A DNA stretch of 64,000 nucleotides from Branchiostoma lanceolatum (Eukaryota > Chordata > Leptocardii > Amphioxiformes > Branchiostomatidae). Below, in pieces: positions 14,701 through 25,487 of the stretch (its first letter is position 1; every line of letters begins with the position of its first letter). A program made the translations under genes and the position numbers. The stretch lies in contig NC_089724.1 of the NCBI RefSeq assembly GCF_035083965.1, positions 21,480,474 to 21,544,473 on the forward strand, given 5' to 3'. The notes under the pieces were generated by a model. It worked only from the letters and a program-made list of their open reading frames with translations, searched no databases and was not told where the DNA came from.

Positions 14701-17370
14701 TTAGCGAACCTTTTCAGTTAACTTGTCAAGGATTTTTGAAAAATTGGTGCAGTTATCCGGCATTGGCGACCATGCGCGGTGCAGATATGCGGAGTCACTA
14801 ACAATGCAGTGAATGGGAACCGGTTTTGGATATTGGAATTCGGTGCAATTAAACGGAAGGTGCGTTTATCCGAGGTGCAATTAAGTGGCTTCTACTGTAT
14901 GTTGTTTTGATTAAAACGTTCCATATTGTTCCATTCTGATTAGGGTACCGTAACTTCGGCATAAAAATATCTTTGTATCTCTTTGATTCGTCGGTACTAT
15001 TTCAAGTAAACAGAAGGAAGAATTTCGTGTCAACTAACTTCAACCTCCCTCTGGTAAATAATTTTTGACCGTGCGTAAGGCTTCACCGATGCGGCTAAGC
15101 GACTGTTTACGCCGCTTGTTGCGTTCCAAGCCATGACAACGTTGACGATCCGTTCTTTGGTATGGCAATGAGAGTAGAAACTTCATATCATACAAATGGT
15201 CCCGTAGCATGAACGCACAAATGCCACAAATGTGCCACAAGTACGTCCAAAACTGCCGAGCAAGCATTGTAACGCCGCAAACTGAAATCGTGACATTTGC
15301 ACTCGGCACGGCACCGCATGTGACCAGAAAGGACGCGGCAAATCTTCCTTGTTTTTCCGGTCAATTCAGTGCAAAGTTATGACATATTCTAAACACGATC
15401 ATCAATTGTTTTTAGAGCTCGCTATTCAAGAATTTCTGGATTTTTTTTAGCAAGCAATGAGAAATCGCCATTAACATCAATGAACTTCGTGTTCAAAGCA
15501 AAGCGGCCTGTCAATTTCAATTAACATGCGGGGTTAGGTTACACGTTTGCAACATCAATGAGTTTGCTTGTGTGGAACCACGTAGTGCAAACCTGCCACC
15601 GGGAACTTATCAAATGCAAGTTTATCCGACGTATACTAGTCAAGCTAGATTGATAAGGTTTGCCGTTTTGGAGCCGACTTGACTTATGTACAGCGGGAGC
15701 AGAGATGCCTTGCCGAGGTATCACATTCGAATCGTGGTCAACGGAATGGCCGTGACGTAAAAGGGGGAGGGCATTCGAAGCCGTGGTTGATTTCGTTATT
15801 TCAGACAAGCTAAATCGCGACATAAACTAACCAAGACCCATGTTTTTTTGGTGTTTGTTTTGCTTTATGCCTCATGTGTACAACATGTAAGTTTGCATGA
15901 CGACGGTTGAATATGTTTTATGTAAGAGTTGCCACTTCACAATGTCCTTGCATCGAACGTAGACATTTTTATCGCCACATTTTCTTCGTGGCACAAAATC
16001 AGTTAATTGTACACAAGTCCCTGTTTTATTCAGACGACAGCTCTATGCATGAAGTTGGGTTCTTAACGATTTTATTCAGCACCGTGGCTGAAAAAAAATG
16101 GCTCACTTCTGCAGAACGAGACAATCAAAAATCCTGCCGAAGTTGGGAGTATGCCGAAGTTGCAGCACCCTCCGTTAGCTTTAATAGCTTACCTCAACTG
16201 GCTCAACATGTCAAACTGCAGCCAGCTATGAGCCCACTGAAATGTGATGCTTCAGTGCCCAGCAGCTTTTGTTTTGACTTTTGAACCATCAAAATGAATC
16301 AAAACTGACCAATCCTGATGAGGCTAATGCAGGTATCTATTTTCCCGTTTCAGCACCAGGAAGACAAGGACATAAAAACTCTAAGATTAGCATTCAGATG
16401 GTATTGCGCTTCTAAAGCTACAAATTTGTTCAAACTGTGTGTACGTGCAAATTGATACAGGTGATTAAGTACAAAGAGAAAGGCAGGCAATGAAAAAGAA
16501 AATAGGCTCATGTTATTTTGACCTTCATCATGACACCGTTGTAACAATTTTCCTGATCATGTATTCTAGTAACATATTCACGGTAAGTGCAACACCTGTG
16601 CCCTGGTGTTCTTACTGTAACGTTACTGTCTAATGTTCGGTACCTAATCTGAGCTGAATTGTTGGTAGGCTTATGGATTAATGAAACAATTATGTGTCAC
16701 TTTTGATTAAGAAATGATGGTCCTAACGTGGAAATAAGCAGCAAGGGATGCATTAGCCCTATGTTGTCAGTTTCATTCTGCCATAATCGTATTTCTGGAT
16801 GGTTAGATGAGATGAGGATTTCCCTGGGGAGGGGGGCAGGCTGCTACTCGGGTCAGAAGGGCTCTAAAATTATCCTATTTTTGGACTGAGTTGTTGTGCT
16901 ACAGTCTCGGACAACAAGGCCGGCGTGTGTTTGGATAACATTGCATGACAGCACTGCAACACATATGTGACAGAGGACTTCGAAAATACAGCCGAGAAAA
17001 CTATCTTGTGTATCATAGCAAGGATAATTATATTTCAGCAGGTACAAAATGGATTCCGGAAGCTTACTACTAAAGGTGCTTGGAAGATGAAAATAATACA
17101 ACTTTCTCAGTGACCACAAATTGCATACAGTTCTTCTAAGACAAAAGTATATCTATTTGTACTCACAGCCGGCCGTGTACAAGTCAGGTTGTAGTCTACG
17201 GTCCCTCCTTCAAGGAACCCAAAGCTCCGATCTTGCAGTGCCTTGTTCAGGTTGTTGTAACCCTGAACAATCCAAGTATTTTCGTTAATATAAACACGTC
17301 CCTGGCCAAGGGAAAGACATAAAATAGCTACAAAAGCCTGGAGTGTACTCTCCGCTACCCTGTAGGACAT
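2732..17370 (-). CDS. GOST/LUSTR-type seven-transmembrane protein, 8 exons, 478 aa
   Basis: Exons (minus strand order): 17370-17167, 12397-12300, 9305-9167, 7015-6875, 4469-4370, 3963-3817, 3533-3472, 3277-2732. All junctions are GT-AG and phases close exactly (1437 nt with TAA). I start at MSYRVAEST because it opens a signal peptide (LQAFVAILCLSLGQG); the frame is also open upstream to 17541. Residues about 25-160 form a lumenal domain with several Cys and the N-glycosylation motif NLT; SSDEIPLPWIF leads into TM1 (about 167-188). TM2 is about 202-219, TM3 242-264 with EGWGVVRYH, TM4 272-290, TM5 293-312, and TM6/TM7 follow before a polar tail. The EIPLP entry, the GW-x(3)-(K/R) after TM3, and the (F/Y)R(L/P) after TM7 parallel GPR107/GPR108 and TMEM87. 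These proteins act in Golgi-endosome trafficking; which subgroup this is remains open. Introns contain several transposons. Confidence 0.85.
4590..4745 (-). repeat. tRNA-derived SINE-like element in an intron
   Basis: On the minus strand, an A-box-like TGGTGCAACAGTTAGAGCG (plus about 4720-4738) is followed 25-30 bases later by a B-box-like GGTTTCGATGC (plus 4684-4694). The sequence GCGTTGGACTCAGAGCC between them reads like a tRNA anticodon arm. The boxes are imperfect and no full tRNA cloverleaf closes, so a SINE head or tRNA pseudogene is more likely than a tRNA gene. Confidence 0.5.
4758..5199. mobile_element. TIR element rich in GGGTGCACC repeats, full copy
   Basis: Ends are CAGGGCTAGAAATTC and, inverted, CAGGGCTCGAAATACT. 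Just inside both ends are several alternating GGTGCAC / GTGCACC words. The flanks share a direct 5-bp repeat, atggt (4753-4757 and 5200-5204). It is 442 bp, without a transposase ORF. CAGGG termini are common in hAT elements, but the short target duplication leaves the superfamily open. Relatives: 12054-12148, 36126-36520 (interrupted) and 45376-45442 (end fragment, inverted). Confidence 0.7.
8704..9143. mobile_element. hAT-like non-autonomous element with TAGTG...GTACCTAAACCC TIRs
   Basis: The left end TAGTGGTGCGTACCTAAACC and the inverted right end TAGTGCGTACCTAAACCC agree apart from a 3-bp indel. Flanks atctgaag and aactgaag match at 7 of 8 bases, as expected for an 8-bp hAT target duplication. 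The interior repeats AAGTCCGGACTT and CTCGAGTCCAGA-like short palindromes near both ends. It sits within 25 bases of exon 3 of the GOST gene. Confidence 0.65.
12054..12148. mobile_element. Short deletion derivative of the GGGTGCACC TIR element
   Basis: Ends CAGGGCTTGAAATTC and (inverted) CAGGGCTCGACATACC enclose only 95 bp, with the words AGGTGCACA and GGGTGCACC retained. Flanks share catgta (12048-12053 and 12149-12154). The middle of the 442-bp form is missing. Confidence 0.65.
13922..14897. mobile_element. Pogo/Tigger-like non-autonomous element with TA target
   Basis: The left end CAGTAGAATCCGCTTAACTG and the right end, inverted, CAGTAGAAGCCACTTAATTG are flanked on both sides by TA. Subterminal GGTGCAATTATCCGG and GGTGCAGTTATCCGG words repeat near both ends. 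CAGTAGAA ends and TA duplication are typical of pogo/Tigger members of the Tc1/mariner superfamily. No transposase frame is present in its 976 bp. A fold-back element (14116-14292) is inserted inside it. It lies in intron 1 of the GOST gene. Confidence 0.75.
14116..14292. mobile_element. Fold-back MITE with near 9-bp target duplication, nested in the pogo-like element
   Basis: Long arms (from CAAGCAGATCTACA and GGCGCGAAAATCGTATATGC) are repeated in inverted order at the right end, separated by a spacer with tandem GACTGGAGCTTCTCTGG units. Flanks are ccccttgct and acccttgct, 8 of 9 matching. The right terminus ...TGCTTGGAGTTA resembles the TA-ended termini of the elements at 18110, 26751 and 27183. 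Confidence 0.75.
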
Positions 17371-18109
17371 CGTGTTTACTACAGAAGCGGCGTTTGTCAC
17401 AAAAACATGGCCATTTTCGTCAGTGTTGTTTGGATAAGACGCCCTCCACTTGCGGAATGGCCGCGGCGACTTGGGTTGCATTCCAATAGAAGTGTCAATC
17501 AAACTGTATTTAAATAACATGGTGGGCGGAGCATGAGCCATTTAACGTTTGGCGGGAAATTTGATTTCCTACGAAATTGAATTATGTTGCCTTCATTTAT
17601 CATCATCATCATCTGTCGTCCCTAAAGGACGGAGTGAGAGGCCCCGCACAACCGATCTTCACAACGCTCGGGCGCCTTTTCAGCACTTTCTAGCAATATG
17701 GCTGAAACGTTCCATCTAAACTTTATCACATGCGCCAAACGAGACTTGATTCCATTTTGACTACAAAACAACATTATGAGATTGATATCAATCTTGCCTT
17801 AATATCGTTCCCAATGTTTACTTGCCCGGTGGTTATCGATGCTTGCCGTACAAGAGCACCGCTTAGCGGACATACAACGAATAGCAACAAGGTTGTCACC
17901 AGTGGCGTTCAGCCTGAATCGGGGAAGTTAGGAAGTTGAACCTTTTTGGGCGGGGGAAAATGTAGATTGATGCTAGGAAAGGTCTCTTGTAAGATTCCAG
18001 TGCCCAAATTGCAAGACTACAAAACCCATAGCAGGAAACAGCATCAGGGGCAAAAACATGAAGTCTGAGGCAAGTTTCCGGTCGCTATCACGCACGGTTG
18101 GCAGATGAG

Positions 18110-18255
18110 TATTCTGCAAGCAGAGGTTTCGGTCGAGTGGGGTATACCGGTAGGAGAGTCCGGGATTTTTTACGTTTCTCTTCCTTCACGAAGAGAAACG
18201 TAAAAAATCCCGGACACTCCTACCCCACTCGACCGAAACCTCTGCTTGGAGAATA
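18110..18255. mobile_element. Fold-back MITE, TATTCT(C/G)CAAGCAGAGG family, copy A
   Basis: Ends TATTCTGCAAGCAGAGG and (inverted) TATTCTCCAAGCAGAGG continue into arms GTTTCGGTCGAGTGGGGTA and GTCCGGGATTTTTTACG that are repeated inverted, so nearly the whole 146 bp can fold into one hairpin. Flanks gcagatgag and gcagatggg match at 8 of 9 bases. A 9-bp target duplication fits Mutator-like elements; no transposase is present. Confidence 0.8.
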
Positions 18256-19131
18256 GCAGATGGGACAGATAAAACTGAAGCGTTAGCTTCATCACCTTTG
18301 ACCTACATTCATCGAAGGAGTTCGAGATCGGGCAGTTTACAGTGTGTATAATTAGACCCACCGTCGGCATCATCGCGGCAGCCACGGCGAGAAATGACGT
18401 ATCCGCTGATCCCATTGCCCATAGACCAGCTGTCACAATCCGGTAAACCCCAAATGCTAGCTATAGTGGTGTCAAAGTTGGCTTTGGAACATAACCACGG
18501 GTTTGTGGTATTTGTATGGATTCCTGCATGCGTCAAATCACATTACTTTGAAAATCGCCTACATCTTTCAACCAACAAACATGCTCACAGCATTCTGTTA
18601 AACTGCCAAGGGAACTCAACTTCATGACTAACGGTTGTTCGGCGACATTCCACTCAACATTACAGAGGATCAGATGTTCAAGGAACAGCAACTTTAATCA
18701 ACCAAAATTGTTTGACAGCACAGGAAACACGCTGGTAATTGATCTTTGATAAATCCGGATTCTTCCGTTTTCGTCACGTATGTTGTACGTCATTTAATTT
18801 ACAAGTATGTGATGTCACCACACACCCTAAAACAACTTTCACTACCACAGGATACCCGTCCTTGGCAGATCCAGACACTGTCCCGAGCAGCAGACGAGTT
18901 TTATTGAAGATAAACAAAGTAAAACGGAAATGCCAACTCCCCTCTAAACTTTCACATAATTGACATTCTGACGTGCGTTGGGGCTGTGACGTCATATCAG
19001 GATGGTTTGATAGAGCTGTTACTTGGAAGTTATGGAGACCATAAGTACACTTTCCTTCACACGTACTTTTACTTTCTAACGGTGACTTAGCAATATCATG
19101 AGTCTGATTGACTACAGCTTTTTTCAGCGTG

Positions 19132-20208
19132 TGTAACGTTGGGTAACATAAATTCGGGATTTTTCCGATAATGGTTGACTGAAATCAATCTAGCAGAACA
19201 ATAAACCATTCTTTTTTTCTATAATTCTGTCAGTATCATGTACTATCTTTGCACTAATCATATATATGGTAGATTTTGTCTCTAGTCGTGCTGACACCAT
19301 AATATTTCAACTTGAAACTATCGTCCGCCGCACGCACAATGACGGTGCTGTCGGACAGGGAAGATTCGTCTTGAATATCTTACCGCTAATCACATTTTAT
19401 ACAGCAGCTATTCGTTCCATCCTTGGCTTGAGGAGAGTGCTATGGATATGGACGTGTCCAAGTAAAAAAAATACACGAAAAAACGGCCGTACCGCACACA
19501 TCAGGCCAGTACGGGAACAACCCGTGTGTTGAGTCGGTAGAACTTCACTCAAAGTCGGCCCATCGTCATCATCGGGCAACGTGTAACGTTACATTATTCA
19601 TGGCAAGTTAGCTGGATGCCGTAGCAATGGTAATACTACTATGTCCATGTGTTCCTTGTTGTGTTAGGAGCAAACTTTGAGGAAAATATCTTCCTCAGTC
19701 CACTATCACACGCAGCATTTAGACAAAAAAGTGTTCCTCACAAACCTTTGTCGTCTGCTTGACAACAGGATTCTGGTTAACAATATGGCGGCGGGAAAAT
19801 ACACGTGCCGTAGGTTGTAGCAACAGAGAGGAGTTTTGATGATTGATCACACTTAGAATCCAGTTGCAGGTTAGCAAAAGAGATTGTAATAAGTTGTCTT
19901 GTAAATAATTGTGTTTAGCAGGAAGCGGATGTGACATTTTTCTTATAAACCAGCCGACAACCATGTTGTGTAATTCTCCCACGAAGCCCTCAGACTGTGA
20001 CAATAAGGGGCGGAGAGTTTTTGACGTAGCCAACTTCTAATGCATGGTTATCGAAGCTTTTCAGACAGTGTTCTGAATACGTTAGTCTGTCAAGTGTGCA
20101 TTTCTAGCGGTATTACTGATGTTGCATCTAGCACATATCCCTAAATACCCCGTTTTCGAAAAATCCCGAATTTAAGTACCCCGCGAATTTATGTTACCCA
20201 ACGTTACA
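19132..20208. mobile_element. 1.08-kb element with 25-bp perfect TIRs
   Basis: TGTAACGTTGGGTAACATAA plus ATTCG opens the left end and is present exactly inverted at the right end. Further in, GGGATTTTTC is shared, the left end lacking about 17 bases that the right end keeps. I could not define a target duplication or a transposase frame, so the class is unknown. Confidence 0.6.
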
Positions 20209-21439
20209 TTGAATCACTGTGTTCTTTTGATTCTGCTGAAAAGCTCACACGTACCAAACAAATGTATAACATGCGCAAAATCACAACCGAACCACGGCGA
20301 ATGGGATAGCGTGCCAGTATAGTGAGGGGCTACAGCTGAACTCCCTGTATTTATAGTTTTCTTTCACTATTAACCCATAAATCAATACTTTCCTAGCACG
20401 TTCACCTTCCCAGGCCATTTCATATATAGAATCTGCGAGTTCTGGATCTGTTTAGTGTCTACGCTACATGGGAGAGGCCTGAAGCTGCTTATCAGTGTAT
20501 GTTCACTTCGGACAGCGAAATAGGGCAAATTTCCTTTCTGTCTGCAGCGAGCCAAAAATAGTCAGTAAATGAAAAGGGGCCGTTGAAATCAATCAGAGGA
20601 AAAAGTATGGCTCGTGCTGCTGGTCCAGCATTGATTTAACTACAACACCGGTAAAAAAATTGAATCCGGTAGATTATTCTTAGCGAGCATGTCGGGAAGG
20701 GGGGTTGGCGTGTAGTACAGCATAAAAGTCATGTATGGATGGAAACATGCCATAGTTGCTTGCTACAATTCCTGCTACCATGCCCAGCTTTCGTTCTGTT
20801 CTGTTCTTCTACATTCCAAAGTGTAGCACACATTTATGAATACAGCCAACATAACACTGGCATAGAGGGGTTCATAGGATCGCTGAAGACCAGTGGGTGA
20901 AGACTTGAGCCTTCCCTTCACAGCTTTACCCCGAAGATCACGTGATTTTCCTCCACCGGATCCCTTTGTCTCGTCTGGGGTCAAACCAGTTCACAACCAT
21001 CATTACGCTCGACCTTCGGAGCAATCCTGAACAAAACATTGGAAGTCATCGCGGTTTCCCCCTATTGTTGGCGGGCTTTCTTCTGGACACAATTAGATAC
21101 CCGAGCAGGAAACGTTTAATGTATACAAATGAGTTATGAGCAGGAAACGAACGATTTTACATCTATTTGTTTTCATTTCCAAGAAGTTGTAAGGCCCACC
21201 GTCTCCCAGTGCCATCTTTTCAAACATCCATAATTATCGCCATGGGCGTAACGTTAATGCAGCGACCGAGCACAAAGGCGGCAGCAGCGGTCGATAAAAC
21301 CAAACCTCCTTGATAAAACTAATCGCAGGAAATGGGCGATTACTATTTCTGTTGGGTGCCGTTACCACAGTCTTTGGAGATTTTGAAAGATCCATCAGAC
21401 AAAAGGCTGAAGGAAGGCGTGGTCTCACCCGGAGACACG

Positions 21440-21638
21440 ACATGGGACTGGTTGGTTTTTGACGTGTTTTAGGCGTTTTTGTCGGGCTTTCTATTTTGTC
21501 CCGGTTTCCATATGTCACCAAGCTATACCCAGCGACATATTAATGATAAAAGAAAATGGGAAAAAAACACAGAAAGCCCGACAAAAACGCCTAAAACACG
21601 TCAAAACCAGCCGGAGTCATTCCTCTGCCTGTAGAGTA
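21440..21638. mobile_element. Fold-back MITE, GACGTGTTTTAGGCG subfamily, left end lost
   Basis: The arm from GACTGGTTGG through TTGTCGGGCTTTCT (21448-21493) recurs inverted at 21570-21612. The right terminus ends CCTCTGCCTGTAGAGTA, like the 26751-26920 element, but the matching left terminus is not found and no target duplication is visible. Confidence 0.6.
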
Positions 21639-22118
21639 GAAAAGCTGATGAACAACTAATAAGACTAGCCTCTACGGAGTAAAGGTGAATAATTCAATCC
21701 GTGGGAAGGTTAACATTTCCCCTCCTCACTGCGTGGCAAATGTTATTCTTTGGTAGCCAAATCCATTGGCAAATCTCTCTACAGCCAGTGTACTTAGCTT
21801 GGTAGAGACTACAATAAGACGGGGAATAGTGGCCAAGAACCACTGGCTCAGTGCCGTGGAACAACATTACTCACATACTCCCTACTGAAGTTTTATTTAG
21901 TTTGTTCAAATCAATCCAGAGAGAAGACATCCAAGGTCAAGCACTGCTTCAAGTCATTTTCAAGGTCATTTATCTTTTCTGCTACTGCCGATCCTTGGCT
22001 AGAGCTGCGTTAACTGTGAGGTTGTTTAAAGGATAAGGATCATTAAAACACTGGACTCAGAATTTTTAGGGAATGCAAGATAGATGTAGGCATTTTGAGA
22101 ATTTTGACCTAGCCTGAT

Positions 22119-22198
22119 TAGCCTGGATGCCAGACCCCCAAACTCTGAAATATCTATCAATAGATATTTCAGAGTTTGGGGGTCTGGCATCCAGGCTA
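22119..22198. mobile_element. 80-bp perfect palindrome flanked by a perfect 9-bp duplication
   Basis: Two 39-bp arms, starting TAGCCTGGATGCCAGACCCC, are exact inverted copies around a 2-base centre. Flanks are TAGCCTGAT on both sides (22110-22118 and 22199-22207). The perfect symmetry and duplication show a recent insertion of a minimal fold-back element. Confidence 0.85.
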
Positions 22199-22261
22199 TA
22201 GCCTGATGGAATCACGCGTCTATCAGCCCTTCATGCAGCTGGTCACTCTGGTCAGGGAGCT

Positions 22262-22277
22262 GGGGGGGGGGGGGGGG
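22262..22277. repeat. Run of 16 G residues
   Basis: Sixteen consecutive G follow GGTCAGGGAGCTG; length is likely to be polymorphic or subject to sequencing error. Confidence 0.8.
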
Positions 22278-23761
22278 TATCAGCCCCTGACAGCGAGAGA
22301 TGATACATGTGTAACACAGGCTAGTGATAGGCTACATATAGTTCAGCGACCCTACATATGTACACAAATGACTCGGGCAGGGTGGATTTGTCATAGAACC
22401 CTTATCTGTCAACGCGGCTAATAGATACAAGACTGCGTTTTCTCACAATATCCGGTCCTCCTCAGCGCAAAGCCAAGGAGGCAAGTAAAAGACGTAAGAC
22501 TTAAAGTATGAACTATTAACAAACTGAGATAATGAGATCCCCGGGGAACTTACTCTGTCTCAAGGAAAGTGAGTGTTTCAAGTAGTGGCGCAAAGTGCAC
22601 TGACCATGCGAACTTACGGAAATCTTGTACACCAAAATGTTGTCAACATTTACACAAGATTGTGTAACTTGAATACAGAGAACCTTTTAGCGCAGTCAGA
22701 AGAAACTTAGTTGAAGAAGAGACATAAAATACTGATTCTGTATCACCTGTTCCGAAGTGGTTGTTTTGCGTAGTGCCATACAACTATGGTAACGTTAGAA
22801 CTAGTACTAAAAGCTATACACAACTTTTAGCCCACAACTAAGAGCCGCCAAATTACACCAATTGGCATGTTTTCAAACAACTGCACATTCCAAAGCAACT
22901 TCACTCCACGGCAGATGTTTAACATCAAATACATTTACCACTTTTTGGGTATAAAATTCCGCCTCTTCACCAAAAATACCATGATAAAAAAGAGCCGACA
23001 GACTGTTGTGCCAACTTGGCGTTGAAAGGAAGTGCTTTATTTTGCGGAGTGCGACGTTTTGCCCCCCGCAGCAGGTATTTGCTGTGGTGAGACATGCGAT
23101 GACTCACTGTCCAGGTCTCCGTGGGAACTGAGAAATATATATTGTATTTCGTGGGAGAAAAGGTAACGACTGTTGACAAATATGTGACATGGATAAGAGG
23201 CCTTGCTTCTGATCTTTTGACTATATACCTTACTAGTATCAACTTCAGTAAAAATGAAACGGGCAATGTCATTTTCGTTCATGAATGTTGAAATAAAACT
23301 TCTTAGAGAACACAATATGCATTCACTTTATACTTTCAATTGCAAGGTGACTGACTCCTTCTGATTCTGGTGAAGTTGGGTGGAGTTGATCGGTAATGTT
23401 ATGTCTGCCAACATTTAACAGCACATAGACAGGACGCCATCCCCGTCCAACTTGTGTTTTGCCACTGCGGTGTATTCTAGAGAAACAACAACACAGGTCG
23501 GTGCTTTAGTGGAACCGCAAAAACTGCAGCAATGCTGCTAGCTGTGATTGCCGGCGAAAAGGAGCAGGGTTTAACATACACGAAGGGTCGTCCGAGCTAC
23601 AGAAAAACAAATTAGTCAATGCTTCTGTTCTCTCCCTCAGTACTAAATGTGGTCATGATGTATTATAATGTCATTTTCTAATAAAAAAGAACCATCATGT
23701 ATTTTTGCGGTTACCAACATTTCCCCTTCGTAAGTCTGGAGCCCCACAAGTCCATGTTGTA

Positions 23762-23901
23762 TAGCCTCTACCAGGCTCCGCAGATCGCTGGGAAAGTAGT
23801 AGAAATCGGCCAAATAGAGTGAATAGTATGCCAAGGGTAGTCCGCTATACAGGGAAGCTCAATAGGCGAACCACGCGATCCGCGGAGCCTGGTAGAGGCT
23901 A
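23762..23901. mobile_element. TAGCCTCTACCAGG family MITE, copy A, perfect 9-bp duplication
   Basis: Ends TAGCCTCTACCAGGCTCCGC are inverted at the right end (GCGGAGCCTGGTAGAGGCTA). Flanks are catgttgta on both sides (23753-23761 and 23902-23910). It is 140 bp and non-coding. Confidence 0.85.
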
Positions 23902-23938
23902 CATGTTGTATTCAATATTTTCAAAAATGCATCATACT

Positions 23939-24035
23939 TAGCCTCTACCAGGCTCCACGGATCGCTGGGAAAATAGTAGAAATCGGCCAAATAGAGTGAA
24001 TACTATATGCCAAGGATAGTCCCTGTATGAGGCTA
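23939..24035. mobile_element. TAGCCTCTACCAGG family MITE, copy B, perfect 9-bp duplication
   Basis: Begins TAGCCTCTACCAGGCTCC and shares the interior of copy A (ATCGCTGGGAAA.TAGTAGAAATCGG). The right end is shortened to TATGAGGCTA. Flanks are catcatact on both sides (23930-23938 and 24036-24044). It sits only 28 bases from the target duplication of copy A. Confidence 0.85.
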
Positions 24036-24380
24036 CATCATACTGCTCTCTATTAATTGTTCTCTTCCGTAGACGTTTTGTTATGGTTTGCTCTTTGGTG
24101 GCACTGATATACGTTTTAAATTGAGCACAATGCAACTCTGTCTGTACAGTTCAATTTCTGTGATCAACTTTGTGATTAACGTTAACATCTACATACGTCC
24201 TTCATTGTACCTCACCTGCTCGAGCTCTGTCTGCAATCTCATGCTTACTACGAGCTTCTGTCTTGGTCAGCCGGTTACCATTTTGAGTCTTCTTGGAAGA
24301 CGAGTATCGTGCACTTGTCTACACCCCCATGTGCTCCTGTCCCCAATGACGATGCATTACTGCCATAGCAAGAGTTAGGG

Positions 24381-25468
24381 CTCATACCCAAACGTCCCAA
24401 CACGCCGCAACTGACGGATGAGAATAGTTAAGGAAGGAAGGACATGAACACGACAGTAAAGGAAATTGTCCGTGACTCCGGGTCGCGTTTGTTTCTGGTG
24501 AGATGTTACATGTGTACCATCGCTGAACGGCATCTACAGAATGTTTGTGTCATCAGTACATGTACATACCTAGGAGGTTATCATAAGGAATGTTGTAGGT
24601 TACGGCCTAACCTTTCCCTCTCCTCAAAACAAACACTACCTGTCACGTCACGGTCACCATCTCCTTTGTCTATTGAAGACAACATTACGTAATTACATCC
24701 CGAAACAAAATAAAATACACAAAATTCTATTGACATTGAGAAATTAATTTGATCAATGTTCATGAAATTACGTCTGATATTCGGGTGTGTCACATAAAAG
24801 TATTGGTGAGACAGAATAGAGCTATAGTTGTCCATATGGTAGTTTTATTTTAAACACGTTGATACTGACCCTAGTGTACGTGTTTATGCCATCTTTTATC
24901 GACAATACCTTCGGTATGAAAATCATATACTCAAACCCGGCGTCCCAACACACCGTAGCTGACGGATGAGAATAGTTAAGGAAGGAAGGACATGAACACG
25001 ACAGTAAAGGAAATTGTCCATGACTCCGGACGGTCGCGTTTGTTTCTGGTGAGATGTTACATGTGTACCAGCGCTGAACGGCATCTACAGAATGTTGGCG
25101 TCATCAGTTCATACCTAGGAGGTTATCATAAGGAATGTTGTAGGTTACGGCCTAACCTTTGCCTCTCCCCAAAACAAACACTACCTGTCTCGTCACGGTC
25201 ACCATCCCATTGACTATTGAAGACAACATTACGTAATTACATCCTGAAGTAAAATACAATTACACAAAATTCTATTGAGAAAATAATTGAATCAATGATC
25301 ATAAAATCACACCCGATATTCGGGTGTGCCACAGGAAAGTATTGGTGAGACAGAATAGAGCAATAGTTGTCCATATGGTATTTTTATCATAAACACATTG
25401 ACCCTAGTGTACGTGTTCATGCCATCTTTTATCGACAATAACTTCAGTATGAAAATGATATTCCTCAA
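24381..25468. repeat. Tandem duplication of a ~540-bp unit
   Basis: Unit 1 (about 24381-24929) and unit 2 (about 24930-25468) run colinearly from CTCA...CGTCCCAACAC to TTTTATCGACAATA, with scattered substitutions and small indels. Each unit contains a short ORF beginning MNTTVKEIV (24444-24692 and 24992-25213). Confidence 0.85.
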
Positions 25469-25487
25469 GCAGAGGTTTCGATCAAAG
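25459..25487. mobile_element. Terminal fragment of the TATTCTCCAAGCAGAGG fold-back family
   Basis: TATTCCTCAAGCAGAGGTTT matches the terminus of copies at 18110 and 27183; only one end is present. It lies at the right edge of the tandem duplication. Confidence 0.55.

Noticed and set aside
15907..16284. 125-codon plus-strand frame in GOST intron 1
   Set aside because: No recognisable domain, no splice context, antisense to the gene; treated as chance.
20775..20984. Minus-strand frame with basic GGGKSRDLRGKAVKGR stretch
   Set aside because: Short, isolated, and without homologous features; no neighbouring exon joins it.
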